DNA of 64,000 nt from Alkalinema sp. FACHB-956 (GTDB lineage: Bacteria > Cyanobacteriota > Cyanobacteriia > Leptolyngbyales > Leptolyngbyaceae), in assembly GCF_014697025.1 (NCBI RefSeq), contig NZ_JACJRC010000005.1:62001-126000 (forward strand), read 5' to 3'. The notes below the pieces were generated by a model. It saw only the letters and a program-made list of their open reading frames with translations. It was not told where the DNA came from and ran no database searches. The position numbers and the translations under genes were made by a program. Positions 53,977 to 63,442 of the stretch are shown in pieces (the first letter of the stretch is position 1; each line of letters opens with the position of its first letter).

Positions 53977-54021
53977 GGTCATTTAGCTTTAGGTCATTTA
54001 GCTTTAGGTCATTTAGCTATT
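53977..54021. repeat. Three tandem copies of a 15-bp unit
   Basis: GGTCATTTAGCTTTA at 53977 and 53992, GGTCATTTAGCTATT at 54007, in the 73-base spacer between the permease and ATPase genes. Confidence 0.9.
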
Positions 54022-54035
54022 GTGGAAACTGGGTC

Positions 54036-55277
54036 ATGAAACCTGCCGTCGTTGCGCACAACCTGGGAAAACGCTATGCCCGTTACCACACGGAACGGCC
54101 CCGCACCATCATGGAAGCCGCGCTGGCGGGGTGGCGACGCATGGGCGCAACGGAAACCTTTTGGGCATTGCGAGCCGTGAGTTTTACGGTCATGCCGGGG
54201 CAAATGTTGGGCGTGATTGGCCACAACGGTGCAGGCAAATCGACTTTGCTGCAAGTGCTGAGCGGCATTGTGCGCCCCGATGAAGGTCAGGTACAGGTGT
54301 CAGGCCGCATGGGTGCCCTGTTGGATTTGGGCGCAGGTTTCCATCCCGATTTGACAGGCCGGGAGAACGCTCTGATTAGCGCGATCGTCGGGGGCCTCAC
54401 CCGCCAAGAAGCGCTTAAACGTTTTGACGCGATCGTGGAATTTGCCGAACTCGAAGCCTTTATTGATAATCCGTTACGCACCTTTAGCACGGGGATGCAG
54501 ATGCGGTTGGGGTTTGCGGTGGCGGTGCATACTCGGCCTGAGGTGTTGCTGGTCGATGAGTTTCTCTCGGTCGGCGATTTAGCCTTTCAAAAAAAGTGCC
54601 TCGATCGCATTATGGAACTGAAAAAACATGGTTGCGCGATCGTCCTGATTTCCCATAACACCGACCAAGTCAAGGAACTCTGCGATCAAACCCTATGGCT
54701 GGAACAAGGACAGGTCAAAGCCCACGGGGAAGCGGAATTGGTGGCCAGTCGCTATGCCGGAAAAATGGATCTCAAAGCCCACATGCGCCAACTCCACACC
54801 TTTTCCCAGGAAGTGGAGATCAAACAGGTTCAACTCACAACGCTTCAGGGGGAACGCATTTCAGAAGTGAATCAGATCGAGATTGCATCCGGTGAGGGTT
54901 TACGCATTGCAGTGGAATACGAAGGTCATCAGGAACTAGATAACGTGATTGTCAGTATTAGTATCAGTCACGAAGATGGACAAATCTATTTCAATACCAA
55001 TACGTCTACGCCTGGTTTGACGCTTTCCGTCACCCAAAATCGCAGCAGAATTTCCCTCCAGGTCGATCGCTTAGATTTGAGTGGCGGCAACTATTTCGTC
55101 AATGTGGGACTGTTTAGTTCTGATTGGAACCTGACCTACGATTACCACTGGCATCGCCACCCGTTCACAATCCAATGGACACCCAACGAACAAAGCTGGC
55201 TACATCCACCCCGCCACTGGACGATCGAAAAACCGGAAACTCAGCCAATGGCAATTGATCCCAGTCCCCCTGCATAA
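54036..55277 (+). CDS. wzt: ABC polysaccharide exporter, ATPase with carbohydrate-binding C-domain (Wzt/TagH type)
   Basis: 413 residues from ATG 54036. Walker A is GHNGAGKST, the signature motif is FSTGMQMRLGFAVAV, and Walker B is VLLVDEFLSVGD, the EFLSVGD form typical of Wzt. The nucleotide-binding domain ends near residue 245. The remaining 165 residues are a beta-sandwich-like Wzt C-terminal domain, which in O-antigen exporters binds the finished glycan end. It forms a complex with the permease at 53141. An open extension upstream to 53937 overlaps the repeats and is not used. Confidence 0.93.
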   Translation: MKPAVVAHNLGKRYARYHTERPRTIMEAALAGWRRMGATETFWALRAVSFTVMPGQMLGVIGHNGAGKSTLLQVLSGIVRPDEGQVQVSGRMGALLDLGAGFHPDLTGRENALISAIVGGLTRQEALKRFDAIVEFAELEAFIDNPLRTFSTGMQMRLGFAVAVHTRPEVLLVDEFLSVGDLAFQKKCLDRIMELKKHGCAIVLISHNTDQVKELCDQTLWLEQGQVKAHGEAELVASRYAGKMDLKAHMRQLHTFSQEVEIKQVQLTTLQGERISEVNQIEIASGEGLRIAVEYEGHQELDNVIVSISISHEDGQIYFNTNTSTPGLTLSVTQNRSRISLQVDRLDLSGGNYFVNVGLFSSDWNLTYDYHWHRHPFTIQWTPNEQSWLHPPRHWTIEKPETQPMAIDPSPPA

Positions 55278-55678
55278 GTTGAAGGGGCTTAGTGCTATTT
55301 GATCACCAGAGCCGATTCAATCAGTCATGCATCACCCCATTTTGCACCCGCACACCCTGATTGACTGACAGAAGTAACACAGCGACTGAAAGGAAGATTG
55401 GGCGGGAAGGGGAGCTGCGTTTAAGCTCAGAAGTTACGACACCAACCCGCAAAACGAGGACTCTGATGTTCCCACCTCTACAATGTGTTGAATGATGATC
55501 TGCATCAATGTGAGATCTTGTGGCAGGATACCCGTCACCTATTTTGGATTTATGTCAGTCAATTAGGTTCAATGCTCTCAACAAGTTCAATGTTCTCAAC
55601 GAATCAAGTTCAATTGCTCAATCAGTCACGTTCAAAAGAATAATTTGTCAAAAGCTGCTCAGAAACTTAACTTGAAAC
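55278..55678. other. Convergent spacer, 401 bp
   Basis: Between the ABC ATPase and the TonB-like gene. Short repeats of TTCAATG(C/T)TCTCAACAA occur near 55565-55610, and CAATCAG/CTGATTG inverted words near 55317-55360. No coding frame and no clear T-run terminator are seen. Confidence 0.4.
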
Positions 55679-56404
55679 TTAACTTTGAGCGTATTGTTCT
55701 AAAATTCGGGCTTCGACTTCTTCAGGCGTTTTTAATAAATCACTGTATTCTCCGCGTTGGTGAATACCGCTCGCCAAAGTGACAAAATGAGCGTAGGAAA
55801 TCTGTTGGGTGTCTCTGTGGATAAGTTTATAAACTTGCAATCTTTCTTGGCTGATTAACGGGTTGGACTCCATTAGATAGCCCTGAGCGGCATAGGCTTG
55901 TTGGTATTCCACGATCGAGGTCCCACCCTGGTTTGGCTGCTGGGGAGACTGCTGTTGTAAAGGATTAGGTTGACCTTGCTGTGGACTTTGCTCAGGGGCA
56001 TTATTAGTTTGAGAATTTGCTGTGGCATTCTCAGCCTTCTGCTCAGTTTTCTGCTCGATCGGTTTTTCTACAGGTTTTACTACGGGCTTTTCTGCGGGAT
56101 CAGGGGACTTGGCTTCCTGAATCACAGGTTGGACAGAAGTCTGGATCACTTTAGGCTGCACTGGTGGTTGAGGCTTCGCAGCCAGTTGCACAGGGGGCTT
56201 GCTTAGCGGCGGTGCGGCCACCTTGAGGGGCACCGGTGGGGCTACGGGAATCCCCGTTAGCGATATTTGCGTCTCAGATTTTTTTTGAGAATTTTTAGTA
56301 TCAAATGAACTCGCTGGAACTAAGGCGAAACCTACATGGAGCACGATCGCTACCGGTACCATGTGCCAAAGAGTCATTTGTTGCAATGGAAGGAGACGTT
56401 TCAC
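55679..56404 (-). CDS. TonB-like protein
   Basis: 241 residues with GTG start at 56404 (ATG 56377 alternative). One N-terminal transmembrane segment (MVPVAIVLHVGFALVP) with the H-residue typical of TonB is followed by a Pro/Gln/Lys-rich periplasmic linker (PVQLAAKPQPPVQPKVIQ, EKPVVKPVEKPIEQKTEQK) up to about residue 155, and then a C-terminal domain of about 75 residues. That C-terminal domain (GGTSIVEYQQAYAAQG, TQQISYAHFVTLASG) does not match the canonical TonB YP motif by eye. It diverges from an ExbD gene, so energy transfer to the outer membrane is plausible. Confidence 0.65.
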   Translation of the reverse strand: MKRLLPLQQMTLWHMVPVAIVLHVGFALVPASSFDTKNSQKKSETQISLTGIPVAPPVPLKVAAPPLSKPPVQLAAKPQPPVQPKVIQTSVQPVIQEAKSPDPAEKPVVKPVEKPIEQKTEQKAENATANSQTNNAPEQSPQQGQPNPLQQQSPQQPNQGGTSIVEYQQAYAAQGYLMESNPLISQERLQVYKLIHRDTQQISYAHFVTLASGIHQRGEYSDLLKTPEEVEARILEQYAQS

Positions 56405-56622
56405 GGGGTTTAGCAGAGGAGATGGACAAAGAAGCTATTTGCTTAAAGCTAGCAAAATTGTTGTTCTCAGCATAGATCTTTTTGACATTAAAATGCAACT
56501 AGCTCATAGCAGTAGCCAGGATGAAATTTAAGGAGGGGGGCGATCGCTGCCTAGAGTGAATGGGGATCTTCTATACTCTCCCTATACCCAAAAAACGATG
56601 TAACTTGTTTGATTTAGGGATT

Positions 56623-57027
56623 ATGCGTCTACCCGAAGAACCTGATACGCCCTTTCAGATCAACATCGTGCCGATGATTGATGTGGTATTTGCGATTCTG
56701 ACCTTTTTCATCATGTCATCGCTCTACCTAACCCGATCGGAGGGGCTTCCTGTCAATCTCCCCAGTGCGACAACTGCCAAGCTTCAGCAATCTGCCCCAG
56801 TCACCATCACGATCGACCCAAACGGCCAAATTGCCCTCAATCGTCAAGCGATCGACCTGGAGCAAATTAGCAATCAAGTCTCCAGCCAATTGGCAAATTC
56901 TGACAATAAGCTTGTCATTATTAATGCCGATGAGCAGGTCAGCCATGGTCAAGTCGTGGCCGTCATGGATCGAGTCCGGCAAGTGAATGGAGCTAGGATC
57001 GCGATCCAAACCCAGCGATCGCAGTAG
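56623..57027 (+). CDS. exbD: ExbD/TolR-family biopolymer transport protein
   Basis: 134 residues from ATG 56623 (ATG 56560 would add 21). The N-terminal NIVPMIDVVFAILTFFIMSS helix carries the functional aspartate in the PMID motif. The periplasmic domain (VNLPSATTAKLQQSAPVTI, LVIINADEQVSHGQVVAVMD) is typical of the family. With ExbB it forms the proton-driven motor that powers TonB. No ExbB gene is within this window. It diverges from the TonB-like gene and points toward the SLH porin gene. Confidence 0.92.
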   Translation: MRLPEEPDTPFQINIVPMIDVVFAILTFFIMSSLYLTRSEGLPVNLPSATTAKLQQSAPVTITIDPNGQIALNRQAIDLEQISNQVSSQLANSDNKLVIINADEQVSHGQVVAVMDRVRQVNGARIAIQTQRSQ

Positions 57028-57066
57028 CAGATCCACCGAAATTGAAGATACTGAACAAAAAAGAAA

Positions 57067-57093
57067 AGAGGAACTAGGTTCGCTAGCTCCTCT
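57067..57093 (-). terminator. Rho-independent terminator of the porin gene
   Basis: AGAGGAACTAG / CTAGCTCCTCT arms, one mismatch, flank GTTCG. On the minus strand a TTTTCTTTTTTG run follows. It lies 66 bases after the porin stop and may serve exbD in the other direction as well. Confidence 0.75.
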
Positions 57094-57158
57094 GAATTTG
57101 ATTGATTTAACCGATTGAACTGTGGTTTAGCCAAGGCGACTTAACCAGCCGGGAAGAT

Positions 57159-58832
57159 CTAGAACGTGAAGGTCGTCCGGAGCGTTCCCACGTAGATGGT
57201 GTCGTTGTTGCGGTTGTGCTCAGGATTGAAGATCACCAAGAACCCAGGGGTGATAGAGATCTTGTCGTTGATCTGATAGCGGTACAGCGCTTCCACGTGC
57301 AAGGAGGTGTCGGTATCTTCAGCCGCACCGTTGTCTGCATCGATGTTCTTAGGAGGCATACCTACGATCACTGCACCCAAGTTACCCTTCTTGCCCAAGT
57401 CGGGGAAGGACACCGCACCAGCCCAGTTCAGGATGGTGGAGTCTTGATTGTTCAGGCGGTTGTACGCACGGGTCAATCCACCCCAACCGGAGATAACGAC
57501 ACTGGGGTTCAGGCGGAAGCTAGCTTGAATCCCGAAGTTATCGCTAGCAGTTGCAACGTTTGCGCCAAAGGGACGGTTAGCCAGTACGCTACCTGTACCA
57601 CCTACAGCGTTGATGTTGCCGCCACGATCGTAACCACGAACATAGGTCAAACCAACACCCAAATCCTTGCTGGCTTGGAAGTTCAACTGGGCCAATGCAC
57701 CAAAGGACCCTGCAAATAAGCCCTTGTCGTTAGCGGGATCGTTAGCTTCATCGGCCAAGAAACCAACATCCAAGCTCAACTTATCCGAGAAATTGATGTT
57801 TGCAGTTGCCCCAGAACCACCTTGACCATAGCGGTAGATGGGGTTGAAACGACCGAAGCGGCTGATAGAGCCTTGGGAATCGCTGGCTACACCAGGGTTG
57901 TAGTTGTTGACGTTCCCGTAAAACTCACCCCCGATCGCATCAATAGTCAGACGGAGCTTATCGGAGGGTGAAAAGCGGTAATAGACCTTATCCACCGTCA
58001 CACTGGTATCGGTACCGTCGCCGTAGGACAGACGCGACATGTTGGTGCCGGTCGCGGTTTGGAAGTTGGGAACATTCCGCGCTTGCAGACGGGTGAAGAG
58101 TTGATCCTTCCCGGTGAAGCTGGTGGACAGACCAATCCGAACCCGTGTGCTTAAGGTGGTGTTTTCATCCACATCAGCTGTACCAGTCGGACGGGTAACG
58201 GTATCGGGTGCACCACCCACACCATCCACTCGACGACCGCTGACAGCCTTCTCATCACCCAGTGCGCCGGAAACGGAGAAGATGACTTCGCCGCGCAGCT
58301 TGGTGGTGGTGGAGAATTGTTGCTTCTCCAGGGTTGCAGTCTTGGCTTCCAGGGCATCGACCCGACCGCGCAGGGTTGCCAATTCAGCGGCAAACTCTTC
58401 TTGCAGTTTTTGCAGGGTAGCCAGGTCTTCCTTCTTAACCAGGTCAGCCGTGGCTGCTGCGATCAGTTCGTTGACGCGATCCATGCAAGCATTCAGACCA
58501 GCGGCAAACTCGTAGCGAGTCATGGCCCGGTTCCCACGGTAAGTCCGATCGGGGTAACCCGCGATGCAACCGTAGCGCTCAACTAAGGATTGCAGGGCTT
58601 GGAAGGCCCAGTCGGTGGGTTTGACATCCGACAGTTGGGAAACGGAGGTCACCTGAGACATCGCAGCTACACCATTGCTGCTATCGCTGTAGCTTTGAAC
58701 TTCGCTCAGGGAGACAGAATTCTTTTGGGTTGCTTGAGCAACTTCTGAAGCATTGGCTGCACCAGCCGTCGAAATAGCCAGAGTTGCACTCAACAGCGCC
58801 GTCAGACGCAGGTTCCACATTTGATTCAACAT
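57159..58832 (-). CDS. SLH-domain outer-membrane porin (iron-uptake porin type)
   Basis: 557 residues. The signal peptide ends around AGAANA (residue 28). An SLH domain at about 62-125 (LSDVKPTDWAFQALQSLVER, YPDRTYRGNRAMTRYEFAAG) anchors to the peptidoglycan, and a coiled coil (about 130-172, LATLQKLQEEFAAELATLRG) precedes a beta-barrel of the OprB/carbohydrate-selective type to the C-terminal phenylalanine (TLRTTFTF). This is the major outer-membrane porin architecture of cyanobacteria, and relatives carry iron and other small solutes. It has its own terminator. A TonB/ExbD pair lies next to it, although porins of this class are not themselves TonB-dependent. Confidence 0.93.
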   Translation of the reverse strand: MLNQMWNLRLTALLSATLAISTAGAANASEVAQATQKNSVSLSEVQSYSDSSNGVAAMSQVTSVSQLSDVKPTDWAFQALQSLVERYGCIAGYPDRTYRGNRAMTRYEFAAGLNACMDRVNELIAAATADLVKKEDLATLQKLQEEFAAELATLRGRVDALEAKTATLEKQQFSTTTKLRGEVIFSVSGALGDEKAVSGRRVDGVGGAPDTVTRPTGTADVDENTTLSTRVRIGLSTSFTGKDQLFTRLQARNVPNFQTATGTNMSRLSYGDGTDTSVTVDKVYYRFSPSDKLRLTIDAIGGEFYGNVNNYNPGVASDSQGSISRFGRFNPIYRYGQGGSGATANINFSDKLSLDVGFLADEANDPANDKGLFAGSFGALAQLNFQASKDLGVGLTYVRGYDRGGNINAVGGTGSVLANRPFGANVATASDNFGIQASFRLNPSVVISGWGGLTRAYNRLNNQDSTILNWAGAVSFPDLGKKGNLGAVIVGMPPKNIDADNGAAEDTDTSLHVEALYRYQINDKISITPGFLVIFNPEHNRNNDTIYVGTLRTTFTF

Positions 58833-59094
58833 AATTACACTCTCAGTTCACACCATCACAAAAGACACTTTAACCCAGAAAACCAGCTTAAAGTAAAGAA
58901 GTGCTATGAATTTTTTAGCTGCTGCAAATGCATGAAACGCACAGGCAAACGCTGGATAGATTCAATCAAATACCCATTCAATTAAATACCAACTGTTAGC
59001 AACTCTGCATATTTTGCACTAATCAACTGTTCGATTCCCTACAGCAGATTACTTAATTGTACCGCGAGACATAATTATCCCGACGTTTTCCCGG
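58833..59094. other. Porin leader and promoter region
   Basis: 262 bases between the porin start and the TldD/PmbA gene end. It is AT-rich and should contain the porin promoter, but I cannot pick a unique -10/-35 pair. No coding frame is supported. Confidence 0.4.
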
Positions 59095-60468
59095 TTACAC
59101 ATCTGATGTGCGCTCGGTTACAAAAAGCCCTCCGAGAACGATCGAAGGTGTCCGGCAGGATCCATTCCAATCGGCATCATTCCCCAGGGCGAGCACTTGT
59201 TTCAGTGCTGTATAAATGTTGCCAGCGACCATCGTATCCTTGACACGGCCTACAATCTGGCCATTTTTGACGCAGTAACCCAAATCGACATTAATGGAAA
59301 AATCGCCAGAAAGACCACCGCCACCGCCCAAGATTTGATCCAGAATGAGGCCATCTTCAATGTTGGCGATTAGATCTTTCAATGGTGTACTGCCAGCTTC
59401 GACAAGAAAGTTGACCAAGCTGGGGGAGGGATAGCTACCTAGCCCTGGCCGGAAACCATTTCCGGTTGTCGCAAGGTTTAAGGCTCGTCCGGTTTTGCGA
59501 TCGCAATAGAAGTTTTGCAATACCCCGGATTGAATGAGGGTTAACTCTTGGGTCGGCGTCCCTTCATCATCAAACGGGCAACTGTAGGGGCCTTGATTGG
59601 GGGCTTGGGTCAGGGTCAGGTGCTCGGAAAGCACCTGACTGCCTAGGCGATCGCTCCAAGGGGATGCTTTATCGAGCACCTGTTTGCCATTCAGGGCGGC
59701 CTGCACGGTGCCCCACAGCATATCAGCCGCTTTTGCAGTCAAGAGCACTGGAACTTTGCCTTGGGGCGCTTCAGTATTGTCCTGCGCCCAATCTAGGCGC
59801 TGTAAGACTTGGCTGGCGATCAATGCTGGATCGAGCGCTTGGCGTAGGGCTTGGCCATCGTAAATCGTCAGAAAGTCATCGCCCCGCACCAAGGTCGCTT
59901 CCAAATAGCCGCTCAGGGTGGTGTCGGTATAACTGCAATCGAGCCCCAGGGAGTTGATTAAGCGTGTGGTTTCGGTTTCACAGTCCCAACCGCCCCCGCA
60001 GAGAACATCGGGATAGGCTTGCCGCACTTGTTCGATCGCCGCATTGCCCCAGGTAATCAACTGTTCCACCGCCACCGGATCGCCCAAATCCTGGGGAGGA
60101 ATCCCATTCCGCTCCGTTAGCTCAATGTCTTCGGGATCATTCAATTCACTCAGCGCGATCGCCCGATCGACCAAGGCTTGGGGATCCGCTGCACCATAGG
60201 CCACGGCCAATCCGGGTCGCCCCTCCTTCCAGATCCGCAACGCGGTTCCATCGGCTTGGGAACTTTCCAACTGCTTGAGCCGATTGGCCTCGAAGGAAAC
60301 AGGATGGGCAAGGGATTCAGACCGGTAAACCTCGGCAGCTTCTGCACCTGCTTTGCGGGCAAGGTCTAGCAGTTCTTCAGCAAAGGTATCAGGAGCGGGA
60401 TGGGGCACGGTATCCACGGTGAATGGGGCAATGGTTGATGGGCAAGTTGGGAACGGAAGAGGGAGCAT
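59095..60468 (-). CDS. TldD/PmbA-family metalloprotease-like protein
   Basis: 457 residues from ATG 60468, which has TGAGGT seven bases upstream (ATG 60510 is the alternative). The N-terminal TIM-barrel-like TldD domain includes FAEELLDLARKAGAEAAEVY and VSFEANRLKQLESSQADGTA. The C-terminal region has FDDEGTPTQELTLIQSGVLQNF and a GGGGGLSGDFSINVDLGYCV segment close to PmbA (TldE). In bacteria, TldD/E heterodimers process modified peptides and CcdA. In this subunit the zinc motif of TldD (HExxxH) is not seen, consistent with PmbA/TldE. The partner gene is not in the window. Confidence 0.88.
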   Translation of the reverse strand: MLPLPFPTCPSTIAPFTVDTVPHPAPDTFAEELLDLARKAGAEAAEVYRSESLAHPVSFEANRLKQLESSQADGTALRIWKEGRPGLAVAYGAADPQALVDRAIALSELNDPEDIELTERNGIPPQDLGDPVAVEQLITWGNAAIEQVRQAYPDVLCGGGWDCETETTRLINSLGLDCSYTDTTLSGYLEATLVRGDDFLTIYDGQALRQALDPALIASQVLQRLDWAQDNTEAPQGKVPVLLTAKAADMLWGTVQAALNGKQVLDKASPWSDRLGSQVLSEHLTLTQAPNQGPYSCPFDDEGTPTQELTLIQSGVLQNFYCDRKTGRALNLATTGNGFRPGLGSYPSPSLVNFLVEAGSTPLKDLIANIEDGLILDQILGGGGGLSGDFSINVDLGYCVKNGQIVGRVKDTMVAGNIYTALKQVLALGNDADWNGSCRTPSIVLGGLFVTERTSDV

Positions 60469-60627
60469 CGTCAACCTCAGATCACAGACCAAGGCAAACA
60501 GATAAGGCAAACAGATTTAGACAATTACAGACTTCCGCAATCACAGGCTTAGGCAATCCCAGGATTCAAACGATTACAGCCTGCAAACGATTACAGACCT
60601 AGAATTCGTTTACTAGAATCCGTTTGT

Positions 60628-61491
60628 CTAGGCGATCGCGGCATCTAACAGCAGCCAAAACCCTGCAAAGGCGTCCGCATCGGGGCTGGATTGGATGGCG
60701 AGAAAGTGAATGCCTTGGGCCACTTTTTTTGCAGCTTCAAACCGTTGGGCTTCCGCTTGTAGTTCTGGCTTGGGCAAGGGCGTTAAAGTCCAGCGTTCAA
60801 TTACCCCCGTTTCCAGCACCAATTGCTGACCATCCTGGGTGTCATATTTCACAGTCGCCAGCTCCAGCCCAGACATCCAAGCGGCCATGGGCAAGGCTCG
60901 CGACGAATAAATAATCAAGCCAGGAATTTGTGCATCGGAAGCCAGCCCCTTGGCCTGGAGCGGGAAAGCTTCACCAAAGTCGATCGACCATTCCTGCATA
61001 TCTGCGAACGCTGAGGCTTCCAGGGAGACCAAACTCCATTTCTGACCTCGCAGGGCATCGGGGAGGGGTTGGGGCGGTGTCAGGGGGAAGGCCACGCTGG
61101 GGTTAGCTCCAGCTTGATAACCCGCTTCCTGGGGATAGACCGTTTCCATGCGATCGCTCAGCCATTGGTTCAGCGTAAAGGTACGGCGGCTCAACTGCGC
61201 CGGAATGCCCACATCCCCACAAGCTTTTGTCACCATGTTATTCATCGCCTGTCGGAAAAAACGTATCCGATCGGGGGGCACAGTAGCCTGGGCGATCGCC
61301 TTCTTCAACGCCTCCGCCAGCCAAAGGGAGTTCACCTGATTGTTGGGACAATATTCGGCATAGCGAAAAAGATTGGAAACATCGGCGTCCAGCGTCAGGG
61401 GACTTTCGCAGATCAAGACTTCCCAGACCTTTTTATTCTGTTCATCCACGATCGGACGCGAGTAAAAATCCAGTTCCCAAATCGTTGTCAT
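60628..61491 (-). CDS. Tab2/Atab2-family RNA-binding protein (DUF1092)
   Basis: 287 residues. The opening MTTIWELDFYSRPIVDEQNK and the RFFRQAMNNMVTKACGDVGI, RRTFTLNQWLSDRME and LIIYSSRALPMAAWMSGLE segments match the Tab2 family (DUF1092). In Chlamydomonas and plants Tab2 binds the psaB leader RNA and is needed for photosystem I translation. Cyanobacterial members are conserved but less studied. No membrane segment or signal is present. It lies between the TldD/PmbA-family gene and the S1-like gene on the same strand. Confidence 0.88.
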   Translation of the reverse strand: MTTIWELDFYSRPIVDEQNKKVWEVLICESPLTLDADVSNLFRYAEYCPNNQVNSLWLAEALKKAIAQATVPPDRIRFFRQAMNNMVTKACGDVGIPAQLSRRTFTLNQWLSDRMETVYPQEAGYQAGANPSVAFPLTPPQPLPDALRGQKWSLVSLEASAFADMQEWSIDFGEAFPLQAKGLASDAQIPGLIIYSSRALPMAAWMSGLELATVKYDTQDGQQLVLETGVIERWTLTPLPKPELQAEAQRFEAAKKVAQGIHFLAIQSSPDADAFAGFWLLLDAAIA

Positions 61492-61634
61492 AGAGATTTA
61501 TCGAGAGGGTTATCAAAGAAATTGAACCGGCAACAAAAAGCACCAAACCCGATTGTACGGCGGTTTGCGATCGCCTGGTCGGATTCGGTGCTGGGAAGAA
61601 TTGAATTGCTAGCTTGGCGAAACTTAGCCTAAAA

Positions 61635-62528
61635 CTAGCCTAAAACTGCTTTTCTAGCCCGTTCTTGACGATCGTCCGCTTCGGCAATTAGTTGATCCAG
61701 TTTTTCGATCGCTTCGCCGGGATAGGTTTCCAGAACTTTGGTGGAGAGCGAAATCCGGCCTTGGCCTTCATCAATATTGACAATCATCGCCTTGAGGGTT
61801 TTGCCCACGGTTAGCAAGCTGTCTAAGGATGCCACGGGGCGTTGGCTAATTTGGCTGACGTGCAGCAACCCAGTGCAGTTGTTAAATTCCACAAACGCGC
61901 CAAAGGGCTTGATGCTGGCGACAGTTCCTTCAATCAGTTGGCCCATTTCCAGTTGGCTGAGGCTGGCGACGCGAGACGCTAATCGATTGGATAGAACAAT
62001 TTTGCCCCGTTTGCGATCGAGTTCCAAGACAGAGGCGCTGAGGGTAGACCCAATCAAATTTTCTAAGTTATCCCGCTCATTGACGTGCGATCGGGGAATG
62101 AAGCCTCGCAAACCCAGAGCATTCACCGTAATGCCGCCCTTGTTGACATCCAAAACGCGCACTTGGATACTTTGCTTGCTCTCTTGCAAATCTCCCAGTT
62201 TTTCCCAAATCCGCCGTTCTTCCAGCCGTCGGATGGAGACTGTAACTTGGCCATCTTCGTTTTGATCGCGGATAATCAGGAATTCCCGTTCTTCTTGGAG
62301 CTGGATAACGGTCGTGATATCGCTAATTTTGTAGACACTCGCTTCATCCACAGGCAAAAAGGCAGGGGATTTACCACCAATATCAATCAAGGCTCCGTCA
62401 TTCTCATAGCTAAAAGCTTTCCCCGTGACGACTTGCCCTTTGGCAAATTCATAACCATGGGTTTCCAGGGCTTTTTCAAAGTCAGCCATGGAGAAAGCGG
62501 ATTGAGATTGAGTGTTCTTCTGAGCCAT
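61635..62528 (-). CDS. rps1b: Ribosomal protein S1-like RNA-binding protein
   Basis: 297 residues with three S1 (OB-fold) domains: about 29-98 (GYEFAKGQVVTGKAFSYEND), 115-182 (SIQVRVLDVNKGGITVNALG), and 197-268 (GQLIEGTVASIKPFGAFVEF). The last is the best match to the consensus, with STKVLE-type ending. Cyanobacteria carry two short S1 homologues (Rps1A with longer tail, and Rps1B). Its size fits Rps1B. It binds mRNA for translation initiation or is involved in RNA turnover. The gene symbol is a best fit by size only. Confidence 0.8.
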   Translation of the reverse strand: MAQKNTQSQSAFSMADFEKALETHGYEFAKGQVVTGKAFSYENDGALIDIGGKSPAFLPVDEASVYKISDITTVIQLQEEREFLIIRDQNEDGQVTVSIRRLEERRIWEKLGDLQESKQSIQVRVLDVNKGGITVNALGLRGFIPRSHVNERDNLENLIGSTLSASVLELDRKRGKIVLSNRLASRVASLSQLEMGQLIEGTVASIKPFGAFVEFNNCTGLLHVSQISQRPVASLDSLLTVGKTLKAMIVNIDEGQGRISLSTKVLETYPGEAIEKLDQLIAEADDRQERARKAVLG

Positions 62529-62640
62529 AACTATTCAAAGGTTTAGATACTGTCAGTGTAGTACGCGGATGCAGGTAAGTGTGACTGCAACATCCTAGGT
62601 CAAGCCCTGGGGGTGTAATCGAGGGAACACTCCGGACGAT

Positions 62641-63390
62641 CTAGACCGATCGCGCCATTTGGGCAAAGAGCTGCTTAATGTGTTCCCAGGCATCCGCAGC
62701 GGCGATCGAGTTATAGGATGCCCGTTGATCACAGAAAAAGCCATGGCCTGCATCATAGCGAAAGATTTTGTGATCGGTCCCCTGGGTTACAAGTTCGGCA
62801 GCGATCGCGTCTACTTGCTCGTTGGGAATCAGTGGATCCTGGTTACCAAAGAAGGCATAGACAGTCCCTTGAATCTCCGCTGTGCGGGTGAGCGTGGGTG
62901 CCCCACCACCGGGAGTCATCACCGCAATTCCACTGCCGTACAGCGTGGCCACAGCACGAATCTCCGGCAGCGTTCCCACGAGGTAGGCCATATGGCCCCC
63001 AAAGCAAAACCCGATCGTGCCAATGGGTTGCTGTTGTACATAGGGCTGCAATCGTAGGTAATCCATCACCGCTTGGGCATCGGCCAGAATCGTCTCAGCG
63101 GTCGTCTGATCCTTGTGGCTACGACCGAGGGCTAGGTCAGCATCGCCATAGCCTAGGTTCAACCCAGGAGCCGTGCGCTGGAACCAATTGGGCGAGATCG
63201 CCACATAGCCTTCCTGGGCAAGGCGATCGGTGACTGCTTGGATGTGGGCATTGACCCCAAATACTTCGTGAATCACAATCACGGCGGGAAATTGTTGAGA
63301 TTCGGGGCCTTGGGGAATCGCTTGGTAGGCATCGATCGTAATAGCTGGGCCAGGAATTTTGATCCACCTGGATTCAAGCTGATAGGGCAT
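62641..63390 (-). CDS. Dienelactone hydrolase-family protein
   Basis: 249 residues of alpha/beta-hydrolase fold. The nucleophile elbow is GFCFGGH (Cys nucleophile), the acid is in FGNQDPLIP, and the base is in DAGHGFFC, so the Cys-Asp-His triad of the dienelactone hydrolase family is complete. Original substrates are chlorocatechol-derived lactones, but most members, including cyanobacterial ones, have unknown substrates. No signal peptide. It is a single gene with its own spacer upstream. Confidence 0.88.
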   Translation of the reverse strand: MPYQLESRWIKIPGPAITIDAYQAIPQGPESQQFPAVIVIHEVFGVNAHIQAVTDRLAQEGYVAISPNWFQRTAPGLNLGYGDADLALGRSHKDQTTAETILADAQAVMDYLRLQPYVQQQPIGTIGFCFGGHMAYLVGTLPEIRAVATLYGSGIAVMTPGGGAPTLTRTAEIQGTVYAFFGNQDPLIPNEQVDAIAAELVTQGTDHKIFRYDAGHGFFCDQRASYNSIAAADAWEHIKQLFAQMARSV

Positions 63391-63442
63391 AGGAATAGAA
63401 GGTATTTACGTCGATTGGCTGAAGTTGCTGCGGTGAAACCAA

